Positions 1 to 10,252 of a stretch of DNA of 64,000 nucleotides are shown piece after piece (the first letter of the stretch is position 1; each line of letters starts with the position of its first letter). Made by a program: the position numbers and the translations under genes. This DNA comes from Lepidostoma basale (taxonomy: Eukaryota > Arthropoda > Insecta > Trichoptera > Lepidostomatidae). The stretch covers positions 1 through 64,000 of the forward strand of contig JAHDVF020000853.1 in NCBI GenBank assembly GCA_022606425.2, written 5' to 3'. Below the pieces are notes generated by a model that ran no database searches, was not told where the DNA came from, and saw nothing but the letters and a program-made list of their open reading frames with translations.

Positions 1-96
1 CTGTTCGTGTCCTTCTTCTGCCAGTTCCATGCTTCGCTTCCATACATGAGGGTTGGAACCAGAACCACATTGTGAATGGCCATTTTCACTTTTATT
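1..96 (-). mobile_element. RTE-A non-LTR retrotransposon fragment
   Basis: Read on the minus strand, this edge fragment encodes the segment 'NVVLVPTLMYGSEAWNWQKK', which is also present in the longer RTE-A copy at 44880-45705. It is the connection region downstream of the reverse-transcriptase fingers and palm. The copy runs off the left end of the window, so its full length is unknown. Confidence 0.6.
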
Positions 97-243
97 TTTG
101 TTGTATACCCTTGTATAATAAATAGAATCAACCTACTATAGCTAAATTATTAGTAGCTGGTTTGTTTAATTTGTTTGATACATATTTTTTTAATACTTGT
201 GACAGAGTCTGCGCATAATGTGTAAAATGTTTTTGGATTACAG

Positions 244-1666
244 CATTCCAATACAGATCCATGTTGATCTCACATCTGAGGGATCATAAACCTCAACCTG
301 TATATGAGTGTGATGTCTGCGAAAAGGGTAAGTACCTTTTCTCTCTCCTTTGAAAACATAAGTTAATTAGATTAATAATGTATATTAGTGCAGTGCAATC
401 AACAATAGTGTTTCATTACAACTCGAGGACACCAATATACAATAGTATGACCAGCAACTAAGTGAATGTGTGACCATGTTGTTATGCCCCACCAAGGTTT
501 CTCCCGGATGCGTAACCTGCGGGAGCACATGAAGCGCCACATAACAGCTAAGCCTTTCGCATGCATCACGTGCGATGCCAGTTATTTTACCTTGGCTGAG
601 CTGATAGCCCATACACGCGGGCATGCTGCAGAGCAACCCAAACAATGTGAATTCTGCAACTCCTATTTCGCCGGCAAGGGTGGCTTGGTGAGGCATATTC
701 CCAATTAACATAAATTAATTAGAATTTTGATGATTAAATCAGTAGGTGATCTTCTCCATCTCGTATTGAGTCAAAAAAATAAAGTTTTACAATAATTGAA
801 TACGTATATTGGGGTAGTTGAATAGGATTGTTGCCACACCCTTGTAGAATTGTCTGAAGTATTGGGTGTTGAAACGTCGAGTGTAAACCAACCCCTACAT
901 GCGATGGAAATGGTCCAAAAGGTTGACAGAGAGGAATGTAGAAATGCATCTAGTCGCCTGTAAGATGGTCCTTCAAAGACATAAAAATGTGTTTTTTGTA
1001 TCGTATCATCACAGGGGATGGAAAATGGATTCATTACAATAACCCTAAGCATACGCTTAGGTTTATTTGGGAACCCATTATTTTATACAAACAATGGGGT
1101 TCCCAAAGGTTCTCCCGGTTCATCAATGGCAATATTCATAGTTGAAAAACAATAGGAGTTGGTCCATTCTGAAACCAACTATTTCTAGCGATCATTACCA
1201 ACTACAACTAATCCGTTGGAAGTGTGCCATTCAGCAAAAACGACCAGAAAGGGGGAATAGGCACAACAAATTGATAAATAATGAAGATGAAAAACTTTTT
1301 TTAAATTTGTATTCGGTTAAAATCTGGTGGACCAGAAGATGGGCAAAGGTTGTATCTTCCAATGGAGGATACTTAAAATGAAATCAATTTGTATCTTCAT
1401 ATTCAGATAAACAAGAATTTTATGCTCAAAAACGAGCATGACTACAATTACAACACAAGTACTCTTTCTCAATCTCCGCGTAGATTTGGTTTCACTGTAA
1501 TAGTGTAAAGATTTATTCAACTGAACATTTTAGAACCGTTTATAATTAATATTCCAGGTACCCCACTCGGGCGTACTCGGGGCTGAGAAGCTGTTTAGAT
1601 GTGACAATTGTATCAAGCCCGACATGCCCACTTCATTTAGGACCCACCCCAAGATGCAGCACTCTG
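244..1666 (+). CDS. C2H2 zinc-finger protein gene, partial, three exons
   Basis: Three exons can be placed: 244-327, 497-687 and 1558-1666. Exon 1 follows ttacag and ends at g|gtaagt. It carries the end of one finger (F-x5-L-x2-H-x3-H) and the start of the next, CDVCEKG. Exon 2 follows ccaag and completes that finger (FSRMRNLREHMKRH). It adds CITC...HTRGH and opens a third finger at CEFC. Exon 2 ends at G|GTGAGG and joins exon 3 in phase 0. Exon 3 follows ttccag, puts His in the expected place after CEFC, runs into a linker-like GAEKLFRC, holds a poor fourth finger (CDNC...H..H) and ends at g|gtgagt. Exons 1 and 3 both end in phase 1. The third finger seems to lack its second His (Leu in its place), and the fourth has irregular spacing. 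Family knowledge suggests a nuclear DNA-binding protein. The gene starts left of the window and should continue to the right, but I found no convincing next exon. Orthology unknown. Confidence 0.7.
825..1381 (+). pseudogene. decayed mariner-type transposase in zinc-finger intron
   Basis: Broken plus-strand frames match the order of a mariner transposase. An HTH-like stretch (LGVETSSVNQPLHAM) at about 850-910 comes first. Near 1012-1045 a sequence resembling the first catalytic block (GDEKWI) reads GMENGFI after a shift. It is followed by NNPKH, then an open frame 1142-1381 ending RRWAKVVSSNGGYLK, which resembles the mariner C-terminus. The central block with the second and third catalytic Asp is mostly lost. 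There are several stops and shifts, and I could not find terminal inverted repeats. It lies inside the predicted intron 688-1557 of the zinc-finger gene. This is a dead insertion. Confidence 0.55.
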
Positions 1667-1824
1667 GTGAGTACTCAAATTATGTTGAAATAACATGTTT
1701 TGTTATTAAAAAAAACTTCCCACAATTAGAATACTGTACCTAATTCTTGTTTAATTGGAGTGCAATGTATACTTAATTCTATATGAATAATGATGGTTGA
1801 CAGTGCATTATGAATGTTCTTTTT

Positions 1825-2150
1825 TTCTTTAGCTGTCTCTCCACTGCTGGATGTAGGCCTCTGCAAACGTTCTCCATTTTTCTCTATCCTGTGCCACTCT
1901 CATCCCTCTTCTTCCCCCGACTGGAATTAATTCCTATTTTCCTCCCAGAGTCTCCACGTCGAGACTCTGGGTGTCCATCTCTCTATTCCCTGTCTGGCGA
2001 CATGTCCCGCCCATTTCCAATTTACTGTGGCATCACGCTCCATTATATCGACTAGCTTTGTTTGGCGTCTGATTTCGGTATTGGGTATTTTATCCCTCAG
2101 ACTTATGCCAAGCATTTGTCTCTCCATAGCCCGTGGTGCACATTTCAGCT
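1825..2150 (-). mobile_element. family D non-LTR RT C-terminal relic
   Basis: The minus strand encodes MERQMLGISLRDKIPNTEI, then WAGHVARQ and a proline/arginine-rich tail. This is the pattern after the RT domain in a common insect non-LTR family, also present here at 49385-49760 and 56040-56330. Frames are broken and the copy is 5' truncated. It directly follows, in minus-strand direction, the family E relic at 2155-3125. Confidence 0.6.
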
Positions 2151-2154
2151 TCTT

Positions 2155-3125
2155 CTCCTTCTTCCTCTTAGTTTAGGTCGTATGACCTGTTTGTGAAGGT
2201 GGGCTGTCGTGGGATGATGATGTCCAGCCAACTCTCCATCTCTTCGACGGCCTTCCTGGTAATCTCTTGCTGCTTGGGTTTTCATCTATAACAAGTTTTG
2301 CAATTCTTGTATTCTCCATGCGGTCCACGTGGTCTCTCCAAAAGCGCCTTCTGCTTCTTCCCCATCTCACTATGTCCTCAACACCACAGACAGACCTTAT
2401 CATTTCATTTCTGATCTGATCTCTGAGGGTTTTGCCTACGATGGAGCGTAAGGTTCGCATTTATGCTACTTTAATAAGGTATCATTTTAGCTTGTGAATG
2501 GCATTGGCTGTGAATACCATAGTTTCCAATCCACATGTAATCACCGGGAGGATGCATGTCTCATAGACTTTTCTCTTGAGATTCGTGGGAATGTGTGTGT
2601 TCTAGTTTTTCAAATAGTGCCCGACCCAGGCCAATTCTGCTGGATATTTCCGCAGTCTGGTTTTCCTTCCCTTATATGATCTTGTAGCCGAGACAGACAT
2701 ATTCATCAACAGCGTCAATTAAGGTATTGTATTATAATATATAGTATATCTACATATTAAATTGGTGCTGGATGGACTCATTATTTTGGTTTGATTTGTG
2801 TTCATCTCAAGACTAATATTTATGGAGGCATCATGGAGCTCTTTTATCATTTATAGCCCATTGTTCTACAGAATCAATAGCTTTTGTTGTAGTCGATGAA
2901 TGGTAGGTGTATCCTTATATTATATTCAGTGACTTTTTCCACGAGTAGAGGTAGAGTTTGTAAATGGTAGGCTGTACCGAAACCTTTGCTGAATCCCGCT
3001 TGTTAGATTTTTGTGAGGAGCTTATATAGATGTGAAAGTAAGCCGATAGGTCGGTAGTTTTCTAGATTCTCGGGGTCTCCTCTCAAAATGACTTCAGCAT
3101 TTTGTCATCTTTTCGATATTGTTTT
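2155..3125 (-). mobile_element. family E non-LTR RT relic
   Basis: Reading leftward from 3125, broken frames resemble RT blocks: ENYRPIGL-like near 3060, then DYEKAFDS-like near 2900. A VYLG-like stretch follows near 2680, and a cleaner C-terminal frame at 2173-2460 has KTLRDQIRNEMIRSVCGVED and FWRDHVDRM. The left end has an AAGAAG-rich tract that may be the remnant 3' tail. Multiple stops make it inactive. Copies of the same C-terminus lie at 17700-17965, 21535-21830, 29375-29890 and 60110-60400. Confidence 0.6.
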
Positions 3126-3654
3126 ATACCATCATAGAAATATATTTAGATTACCGTCTTAGAAATACACCGAGAAAAAATATAATTTGGAAGAGTTATT
3201 GGTACGTTTCTCGTGATTTTGTCAGTGTCGTGTGATCTTCTCTTCCGCTAAAACTTTGGAGATTGTAGTGGATTACATTCTCTCAAATGGTTGAGTCCAA
3301 GGATATTTCCTAATCATTGACCAAAGGTCAGGTATACTCAAGATCCCTATATATACTGAATCAAAAAAGATTTGTAACACGCGGGTACTGCGAGATTTGA
3401 AAAAAATGGGTAATTGTTATTTTAAGTACAAAATATTTGTCAATATCAAATACTGACATTAACATTGCCTAAGACAGGCAATACTTGTCATTCTCATAAA
3501 TAATAGTAAATATTATTGAAATATGTAGTTAAAACTGTAATTGTGATGTGGTTCGGTTGTGCAAATGAAAGGCATTTAAAATAGTTTTATAATTTTTGAA
3601 TGCCTTAATGTGAATGCAAATATGTTAATCACATTTATAAATACAATAATTTAG

Positions 3655-4040
3655 GAGCATGGAAGAAATAGAAAATCCGGTTCCAGGAACCTCAAAATCA
3701 TACAGTATTTCAAAAAATTATTCTAAGTAAAAAACTGACTCCCTTTACAGTCTCCGCTTATTTAAATTTCCTAAGAGAAATTAAAGACAGATTTTACATA
3801 TTTACTATTTGCTAACTTTATAATATATATAGCCTTTAGCATTTCCTCACACACCTTTTACTTATTATTTCAAAGATAATTCACTCGCTACTTTTAATTT
3901 GACTAGATGTACAATTAGAAGAGGCGATGGATATCTCACGAGATGCTTTTATGAACCAAGAAATTGAAGAACCTATTGCAGGGACCTCCAAGTCCTTTGG
4001 ATTTTATTTTTCAAAGGATACTTCTGAAGAGGACGAATGA
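3655..4040 (+). other. two short acidic-tail reading frames, possible terminal exons
   Basis: At 3660 a 23-codon frame reads MEEIENPVPGTSKSYSISKN and then stops. At 3927-4040 a related frame reads MDISRDAFMNQEIEEPIAGT, continues SKSF, and ends SEEDE-stop. Both share an E-x-P-x-x-GTSKS core, and both lie just after AG in AT-rich DNA as a terminal exon might. A third piece at 5402-5458 has VDISNEDISF and ends SSDE-stop. No product is recognised. They could be duplicated last exons, exons of an unknown repeat, or chance. Confidence 0.25.
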
Positions 4041-4517
4041 ATCGAAGGTTATATACGAGAATTATCTTTATTTTGAGGTTTTTGGTCTAATTATTTTGTC
4101 TCTTTATTCTTACGCTTAAGTTCAATGTCCTGCTTATTATTAAACCCTGTTTCATTATTAACAGTTTAATTTGAATTTTTGTTGTAATATCACCAATTAT
4201 ATATTTAATTTCTATGAAATTATCAAGACTGCTGTTTTGCCAACAACTAAAACTTTAAGTGACTTTTCTGAAAATAAATAAACATAATAAGTAATGATAG
4301 AATAATAATAAAACCAATTACAAAGTTTTAAATTCCAGAACAGACGGCAATCTTTAAGAAGCCTATTATGTGGCACAAGCGTTTAAATGTTTTAGTTTTA
4401 AGTGAAATATTTTGTCTTATTGATTCATTATTATAAGTCCAAACTCATGTAGCCAATTGAGTAGAGCTTATTTTATAAAATGGATATTTAGTAATGCATA
4501 CTTAGTTGTATTACTCA

Positions 4518-4605
4518 ATATCGTGGCAGAGTGGCATTGACTGCCACTCCGAAGGTCACGGGTTCAATTCCCGGCTAGTGATAGTAATGTAAAGAGCTAC
4601 TTTAC
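4518..4605 (+). mobile_element. tRNA-derived SINE, 5' fragment
   Basis: It contains an A-box-like TGGCAGAGTGG and a B-box-like GGGTTCAATTCCCGG separated by about 30 bases, matching the heads of the other SINE copies in the window. The body shared by the others is mostly missing. Confidence 0.6.
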
Positions 4606-5142
4606 AAAAAAATGTATCATATTTTTTCATTTATTTCTTGGGAACAATATTCCTTTATTATTATTTTCTTAATTTTATCTTTTGTCCTCTCTATGATTAG
4701 CAAATTATATACTTATTAATTATAAACTATACCTATATTAAATATTTTGTTATTGGACAAATTATTTAAAATTTATTAAAATTTTGTAATTTAAAATTAT
4801 CGATTAAAATAAATATATTTTTAAGTTACTAATCCAAGAATATAATTCCTGACATCAGTGTCAATTGGATATAACTTTCTGTTAAAATATGCTTTACATT
4901 TCATCTTCGTTTCAGTTATGTTAACTAAGAAAAATATAGTGAAAGTAAAACTAGAACCAGAAGGTTACAGCATTATAGTAAACTGTTAAAACATGTAACG
5001 TTATTAACTGTAATAGTTTTATTACTTTCAACAAAACAAGTATTTTTTTATCCCAACCGAAAGCATTTGATGTCTGAAGTTTAAAGATTTTTTTTTGTAA
5101 AACGCATAAAAAAATACCTGTTGTACTAACATAATCTCTAAT
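4606..5142. other. AT-rich DNA, nothing recognised
   Basis: Very AT-rich sequence with no long reading frame and no repeat shared with the rest of the window that I could see. Confidence 0.5.
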
Positions 5143-5252
5143 TGTGGGTATAGAAAACTGTGATTCTTGTGGGTATATAAAATTGTGATTCTTGTGGGTA
5201 TATTAAATTGTGATTATTATGGGCATATTTAAATGTGATTCTCGTGGATATA
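5143..5252 (+). repeat. 25-bp minisatellite, about 4.4 units
   Basis: Four consecutive 25-bp units begin TGTGGGTATA (or TATGGGCATA) and end TTGTGATTCT or similar. They start at 5143, 5168, 5193 and 5218, with a partial fifth unit. Units differ at a few bases. Confidence 0.8.
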
Positions 5253-5754
5253 CTTGTACCGACTAATATAAATTTATTTGTGCAATATTAAATTATTTCT
5301 CTCAAAAACACTTTGTTTTATTTTTCATCTTATATAAATCCTAACTAACAGTTACAACATTCACTCAACAACAAAAAAATCTCTATAAAAGAGCTTGACG
5401 AATGTGGATATCTCTAACGAAGATATCAGCTTTAATAACATATCAAGTAGCGATGAATAATGAGGTAAAACCCATATTTTTTACACACGGGAGGAGCGTA
5501 TCTTACTTTGTAAAAAGAGTTCAGTCTGTGATATGTACAGAAATGAAATGTATGACATAATTGTATATACATAGGTACATGCAAAAAGGAGAATTTACCT
5601 GAACTAACTAATCATTACGCCATTTCATATTTCCTCAACACCTTTTAACCATTCTTCCTTCATTTTCTTTCAATTTAACTAGTTAGTTTTGAGAGTGGCA
5701 TCGTTTTTTGACTCCACTGCTCCCAAATGATTGATTTGATTTGTTTCATGTACA

Positions 5755-6165
5755 TTGTTAATATTCATCTTCTTCTTGGTGTTCTTCTCCTATCCGAGGT
5801 TGACAAACATCAGGGCTATTTCTACCCTCGATACAGCAGGTGTAAACCATTCTCCAAAGTTTTCTAACCAGGATTTTCTTCTTCTCCCAACACTTCATTT
5901 TCCATTCGACAATCAGCTGCAGCACTTTGTATTTATCGTTTCTCATAATGTGCCTGAAATATTACAGTTTCCTGCACTAATGGTCTCGACAATTTATTTT
6001 TATTTCTGCATTTGCTGCAGTACTACCTCATCTATGACTCTCTCTGTCCATGATGAGATTTTAAATTTTCTAAGATATATCCACATTTCAAAGGCATCCA
6101 GCTTTTTGGTGATAACTTTTGTCAAGGTCCATGGTTCCATATAGTAGAACAAGATATTTCGGGCC
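5755..6165 (-). mobile_element. family B non-LTR RT C-terminal relic
   Basis: The minus strand encodes an AFEMWIYLRKFKISWTERV-like stretch, then KYKVLQLIVEWK, then RRKSWLENF, and ends about 5758. This order (KLEAFEMW, YRLLQLI, GRRRKSWL) is typical of the far C-terminus of a common insect non-LTR family. Stops and shifts are frequent. It appears to be the downstream half of the RT relic at 6393-6632, separated from it by a piece of RTE-A. Confidence 0.55.
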
Positions 6166-6390
6166 ATTTCTGTTCAAGCTCTTATATCCTGTCCCATTCA
6201 TCTCACTCATCTTAGCACCAGCATTTATTCCTTTCAGTTCTTTCATACATTTGTCTATACACAGATTGAATAACCATGGAGTCATTACGCAGCCTTGCTT
6301 AACACCCTTTGTGATATCAAACCAGGGCGTGATGTCCCAATTTACCCAATCACTGGCAATGCTTCCTTCATAGAGAGAATCAACCACCCA
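6166..6390 (-). mobile_element. RTE-A reverse transcriptase fragment inside family B
   Basis: The minus-strand frame at 6088-6387 contains GVKQGCVMTPWLFNLCIDKC (an RT palm motif) followed by MKELKGINAGAKM. The latter matches MKELKGLEAGAKM of the RTE-A copy at 40465. It sits between two parts of a family B element, so it probably inserted there. It is 5' and 3' truncated. Confidence 0.55.
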
Positions 6391-6392
6391 TA

Positions 6393-6632
6393 TCAGTTTG
6401 GTCTTTGTAGACCTTGGACACTGTCTTCAAGAAAAACAGTGTTACCTGCATATCGTATGTTATTGATAGTTGCATCAGTAAATGCTTCTTTGAATATGTT
6501 ATCGGAATAGATATTAAAAAGCAAGGGTGATATAGTGCAGCCCTGTTGGAATCCTCTGTGTATTTCAATTATTGGTTGTTTGATTTTATATTCATACTGC
6601 AGCTGTCTGGTGCCAATACATATTCGCAATTA
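6393..6632 (-). mobile_element. family B reverse transcriptase fragment
   Basis: The minus-strand frame contains GFQQGCTISPLLFNIYSD and IRYAGNTVFLEDSVQGLQR. These are the RT motif GxxQGxxxSPLLFN and the catalytic YADD box changed to YAGN. Loss of the catalytic Asp pair shows it is inactive. Confidence 0.65.
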
Positions 6633-6771
6633 TCCTCAAGGCCTTAGTGTCAATATTCTTGCTTGCTTAAATATTCAGAAGTCCGTCAAGTAATTGCGTA
6701 GATTTTCACGGTTGGCAGCAATATGTTTCTTGTGTTTTTGGGTAACACCGTGTGATAACTTCTTCTCGACC

Positions 6772-6807
6772 GACGTTTCGGAGATCGTTGCAGTCTCCAT
6801 CTTCAGG
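6772..6807 (-). ncRNA. hammerhead-ribozyme-like motif, left arm
   Basis: The minus strand reads CTGAAGA, a bulged T, GGAGA, a 9-base loop, TCTCC, GAAAC, GTC. These match hammerhead positions 3-9, stem II, positions 12-14, a minimal ACGT stem III and cleavage base C17. Stem I is only about 3 bp (ACC with GGT). A DNA motif match only; activity unknown. Confidence 0.4.
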
Positions 6808-6821
6808 GTAATGGATACACC

Positions 6822-6856
6822 CTGAAGATGGAGACTGCAACGATCTCCGAAACGTC
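6822..6856 (+). ncRNA. hammerhead-ribozyme-like motif, right arm
   Basis: This is the same core as 6772-6807 on the opposite strand: CTGAAGA at 6822-6828, stem II GGAGA/TCTCC, and GAAACGTC at 6849-6856. The zero-loop ACGT stem III could form only between two molecules, as in reported dimeric hammerheads. Confidence 0.4.
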
Positions 6857-6934
6857 GGTCGAGAAGGAGTTATCACACGGTGTTACCCAAAAACACAACA
6901 AACATATTCAGAAGTCCTTCAAGATTTTCTCTAA

Positions 6935-7710
6935 TTCTCAAATTTCTAAAATTTTCTCAAATCAGTTTATTTTCTCAAAAGATATTACAAACAATTTTTA
7001 TAGTTTAAGACAGGTAAAATATAATAAATATATAATACCAGGAACGCATGAGAGATGGTTCGACATTAGGAATACAAAATACTCTCCAAAGTCAAGAGTA
7101 TTTGTCTTCTTAACATACTTTTACGAATATGAAAGACATCGATCTCTGAAGCGATCATGTTCAGCATTTTGATTACTCTCCCCACCGGCATCACCAGGGG
7201 CAGGTTGGTTCTGCATGCTGGGAGATAAAACAGTCTGTGCTGACGCTGTCGAAGATAACCATCCGGAACATAAAGATGGATAGCCTCCAAGATGACGGAA
7301 TTCTCAAAAAATCCCTTGATAAGTCTGAAGAAATGGATAAGTGTGCACCCATCCCTTCTTATCTATAAACTGTTGGTCCCCAGCATGCCCAAGAGGAATG
7401 CAGTAGGATAAACCCACGGATAGCTACCAAACTCCCTCATGTAGAGATATCTCAGAATTTTTTTCTGAACCTTCTCTAACATCTATATCTCGCCTCGTGG
7501 GGTCTCCATATCACCGAGCCACACTCGAACCGGCTCCAGACCGATGAGTTATACAAAATTCGCAAAACATAGAGATTCTTGAAAACTCTACCAGTTCGGA
7601 GAATAAATCCCAACATTTTCAGTGCAACTCCACATATTCTCTCAATGTGAATATGGAATGTCAGCCTACTTTCATAAACAATACCAAGATCCTTTATCAT
7701 TGGTCGCTTT
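6935..7710 (-). mobile_element. family F non-LTR element, 3' half
   Basis: Reading leftward, 7476-7700 encodes KDLGIVYESRLTF-like, ALKMLGFILRTGRVFKN and CGSVIWRPHEARY, the RT connection region. Then 7066-7290 encodes HRLFYLPACRTNLPLVMPVG and ASEIDVFHIR, and a 3' UTR ends near 6950 with GAAAATAAACTGATTTG. The same 3' half recurs at 22085-22750, 23030-23290 and 37793-38470. It is 5' truncated with small frameshifts. Confidence 0.65.
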
Positions 7711-8106
7711 TCATCTTTGAATAATTCCTTGACATAATATTTCTACACTATTAGTTTTCCTTTGATATCAGTAACCTAATTCTTCCATAAGCTGCAATAT
7801 TTATTTTAGCATCCACATTTTCTTTCTTTCTGTTATTTTGCTGTTTTAATATCTTTGTTAGTTTTGTGCATATTTTGGCGATATTAAGTTGCTATATTCT
7901 TTTGAAGGTTGCGGTCCCTCTCTAAGTTCAAATCTCACTCGGGTGTAAGTTTGTGTGATTTTCAAAGGACATAAATAAATTTTCTTGACTTTTATTATTT
8001 TAGGTCAATTAAAGGTAAGGAAGTGCAACTACAGGTTTATTATCTGAAGTGATCTTTATTATCAGCACCGGGATATGTTTTCACTGATCTGATACTGTTC
8101 CAAAAT
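7711..8106. other. AT-rich DNA, nothing recognised
   Basis: No open frame of note and no shared repeat seen. Confidence 0.4.
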
Positions 8107-8345
8107 TATTATTATTATTTTGCAGAAACGTTCCTTACATCATTACAGCGAGAGCCAAATCCATGTAAGGGGATAGATAGCTAATCTATTGCCATTTTAT
8201 TGTCGAGTTCATTCTGCACCAGACCAAAGGCAATGTGACAATCGCACTGCCATCGCCAGAAATCGAACCCGGGACCTTCGGGGTGGCAGTCAAAGCAAAT
8301 GCTGGTGCGACGGTAAGTACCACTTAGCCACGAAGGTGGTCGATC
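8107..8345 (-). mobile_element. tRNA-derived SINE, near full length
   Basis: The minus-strand head holds an A box (TGGCTAAGTGG-like) and a B box (GGTTCGATTTC). The shared body follows (TTTGGTCTGGTGCAGAAT, AATGGCAATAGATTAG), then a tail of ATT/AAT triplets at 8107. A short extra segment, near 8296-8320, lengthens the head. Confidence 0.75.
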
Positions 8346-8450
8346 GCTGAATCACAAGTATGTAATCAATTTAGTTTCTTACTATTCCACTATTGTGTCC
8401 ATCTAGAGCTAGAGGTATTCAGTCTCCTCGGTGACAACTTAAATACGGTA

Positions 8451-8720
8451 TTAGAAACTATATACAAGGTTTTCCTCCTCACAGGACTGAATCAATCGTT
8501 CCCCTCTTTCAGTTTTCATGCCCAAACCATTCTTTCCAACTATGTTTTGATGAATTTCTTGGCCGATTTTGTCATTGAAGTCCCCTATTATCATGTTGGT
8601 ATCATGCTTTTTTGTATAATATATACATACCATTGCCTTTTTTATGTCTTCATAAAAACTTTCCAGGTCTTCTTCGTTTTTAGCAGCGGTCGGTGCATAC
8701 ACTTGTGGAATATTCAGGTA
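8451..8720 (-). mobile_element. non-LTR endonuclease-domain fragment (EEP family)
   Basis: The minus-strand frame 8451-8702 begins MYAPTAAKNEEDLESFYEDI. It contains IIGDFNDKIG, VVGKNGLG and ERGERLIQ, the GDFN and downstream motifs of the apurinic-like endonuclease of RTE-type retrotransposons, which nicks target DNA for priming. Only the middle of the domain is present. It may belong to RTE-A, but no copy here links the two. Confidence 0.65.
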
Positions 8721-8739
8721 TTTGGTGAAATATCACTCT

Positions 8740-9540
8740 GAACTACTGAACTCTAGTGATTATTGTAGCCACTCCATAATAATGTTGACTATCATCACTT
8801 CCAGAATAGTAGATGGCGTCTCCTTTCTCTGTGAAACCTTAGCCTTGTCGTGGTGTTGTCGTGGCATTTAGTAACATTTACTTCCAAGCTGGAGTAGTTA
8901 GCTATAAATTTTAGGCAACAATTTATAGAAGCATTATAAGCATTAAGGCTTACATAATAAAAATAAAAATTATAAAAAGTAAAGATTAGTAGAAACGGTA
9001 GTTAAAAGACCATCACAGGGTGTTGATTTTCTCGATTTTTTTTAAATGCCTGTAATTTCAAAAATACAAAACTTACATTTTTTTCATAACTTATCATCTT
9101 TACTTGCCCTATCATCTGTCATCTTGACGTCGAGATCTGGGACACCCTGCGTGAAATATAATTTATGTTTTTAGGAATATTTTTTTTCAAAATCTATTTT
9201 TATATATTTATAGTGGTTAAATAAACACATATATACAAAATAAATGAAAAAGACTTAATAATTAAGAAGTTTTACGTATTAATCTAAAAAAAAATGTTTA
9301 TTAATTTACTTTTTATAAAAAAAATAGTTCTAGTATTTATTCATTGTCTTCAGATTCTGAATCCTTATTAGGATCAGGTACTTTATTTCTTCGTCTTCCT
9401 GGATTTGTGAAATCATTTTTAAGGTTTACATTTGCATTGTGGTTTCATACACCTGGCCTTAACAGGGGCCTAGATCTTGGGTGGAGACCGAGGGACGATG
9501 ACAAGGAGTGGCCTTGGGTGGGGGACAATGAATCAACAGG
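8740..9540. other. intergenic DNA, nothing firmly recognised
   Basis: AT-rich, with no motif I could assign before the RT-like fragment at 9560. A GC-richer stretch at 9450-9530 has no clear coding signal. Confidence 0.4.
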
Positions 9541-9559
9541 GTTCATAATTCTATTCCAA

Positions 9560-9812
9560 TTAAAGACTCTCGCGGATGTAGGTACTCTCATAGAGAGGTG
9601 AAATATTTTGGACACACCAGGACAACCTTTAAAAGCTCATCATCATGGGCAAAGTGGAGGGAAGGCGACCACAAGGACGATCAAATCAGGAATCTGACTG
9701 GTCTCTCATTAGCTGACAGGAGCGCATGGCGTGCCATGGTCAATAGTTTACAGGATGGACACGACCCTCAACGACTGAGAAGAAGAAGAAGATATCGATT
9801 AAACTTTTAGTT
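9560..9812 (+). mobile_element. family B/G non-LTR C-terminal relic
   Basis: The plus strand reads REVKYFGHTR, then a lysine/arginine-rich segment, then LTGLSLADRSAWRAMVNSL, ending in an AGAAGAAGAAGA tract. This matches the pattern YFGH, GRRR, W-x-G, DR-x-x-W-x-x-M-V-x-x-L seen at the C-terminus of insect non-LTR polyproteins, with a GAA-rich tail. Frames are shifted. Confidence 0.5.
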
Positions 9813-9929
9813 GCCCAGAAAAGATTTGGCGTGAGATAGGATATGCTGCGGTATCGACAAATATAATACGTATCTAGGAAATTGTTAAATTTCAACACGT
9901 GTTTAGCGAGATTTAATTTCAGAAGACTG

Positions 9930-10130
9930 TGATTAGTAAAGTTGTCTTATCGGGCTGGCCGCACACCTTGTCGCTGGTACGCCCCAGTCGAGTCCTTTGT
10001 CTGGGCGTGGGAAACGAGGAGCCCACCTGCAGCCCAGCTCGCCCTGCTCCCCACTTACCCTACGCCCCACTCCAGTCGGGGGACAGAATCTTCATTAAAC
10101 CAGTATTTGCGAACATATTCCGATCATTCT
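9930..10130 (+). other. GC-rich segment of unknown origin
   Basis: It is clearly richer in G+C than its surroundings, with proline/alanine-rich frames in two phases. I do not recognise a product. It could be an old exon or part of a GC-rich repeat. Confidence 0.25.
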
Positions 10131-10252
10131 AGACCACACATTACGGAATAGAAATAATATTTTATTTTCCTCAAATTTAACGTTTTTATGTAAATACTTT
10201 ATTAATACGATATAATAATCACTAATAATTAAAACTTTTCCTTATTATTTCT

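Larger units (their letters stand above)
6691..6903. mobile_element. hairpin insertion, possible Penelope-like inverted pair
   Basis: The arms 6722-6809 and 6819-6906 are near-perfect inverted copies of 88 bp around a 9-base loop. A 20-bp direct repeat (atattcagaagtcc.tcaag, one mismatch) lies at 6671-6690 and 6904-6923 and looks like a target-site duplication. Each arm carries a hammerhead-like core reading outward from the loop. Penelope-like elements are known for inverted partial copies, variable target duplications and hammerhead motifs, so that assignment is the best guess. A foldback MITE is the alternative. Confidence 0.5.

Noticed and set aside
850..885. CTGAAGTATTGGGTGTTGAAACGTC as a hammerhead
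   Set aside because: Position 9 is wrong, stem II does not pair, and the bases are explained by the mariner HTH reading frame.
5143..5252. Possible CRISPR-like array
   Set aside because: Units are contiguous with no unique spacers, and the genome context is eukaryotic.
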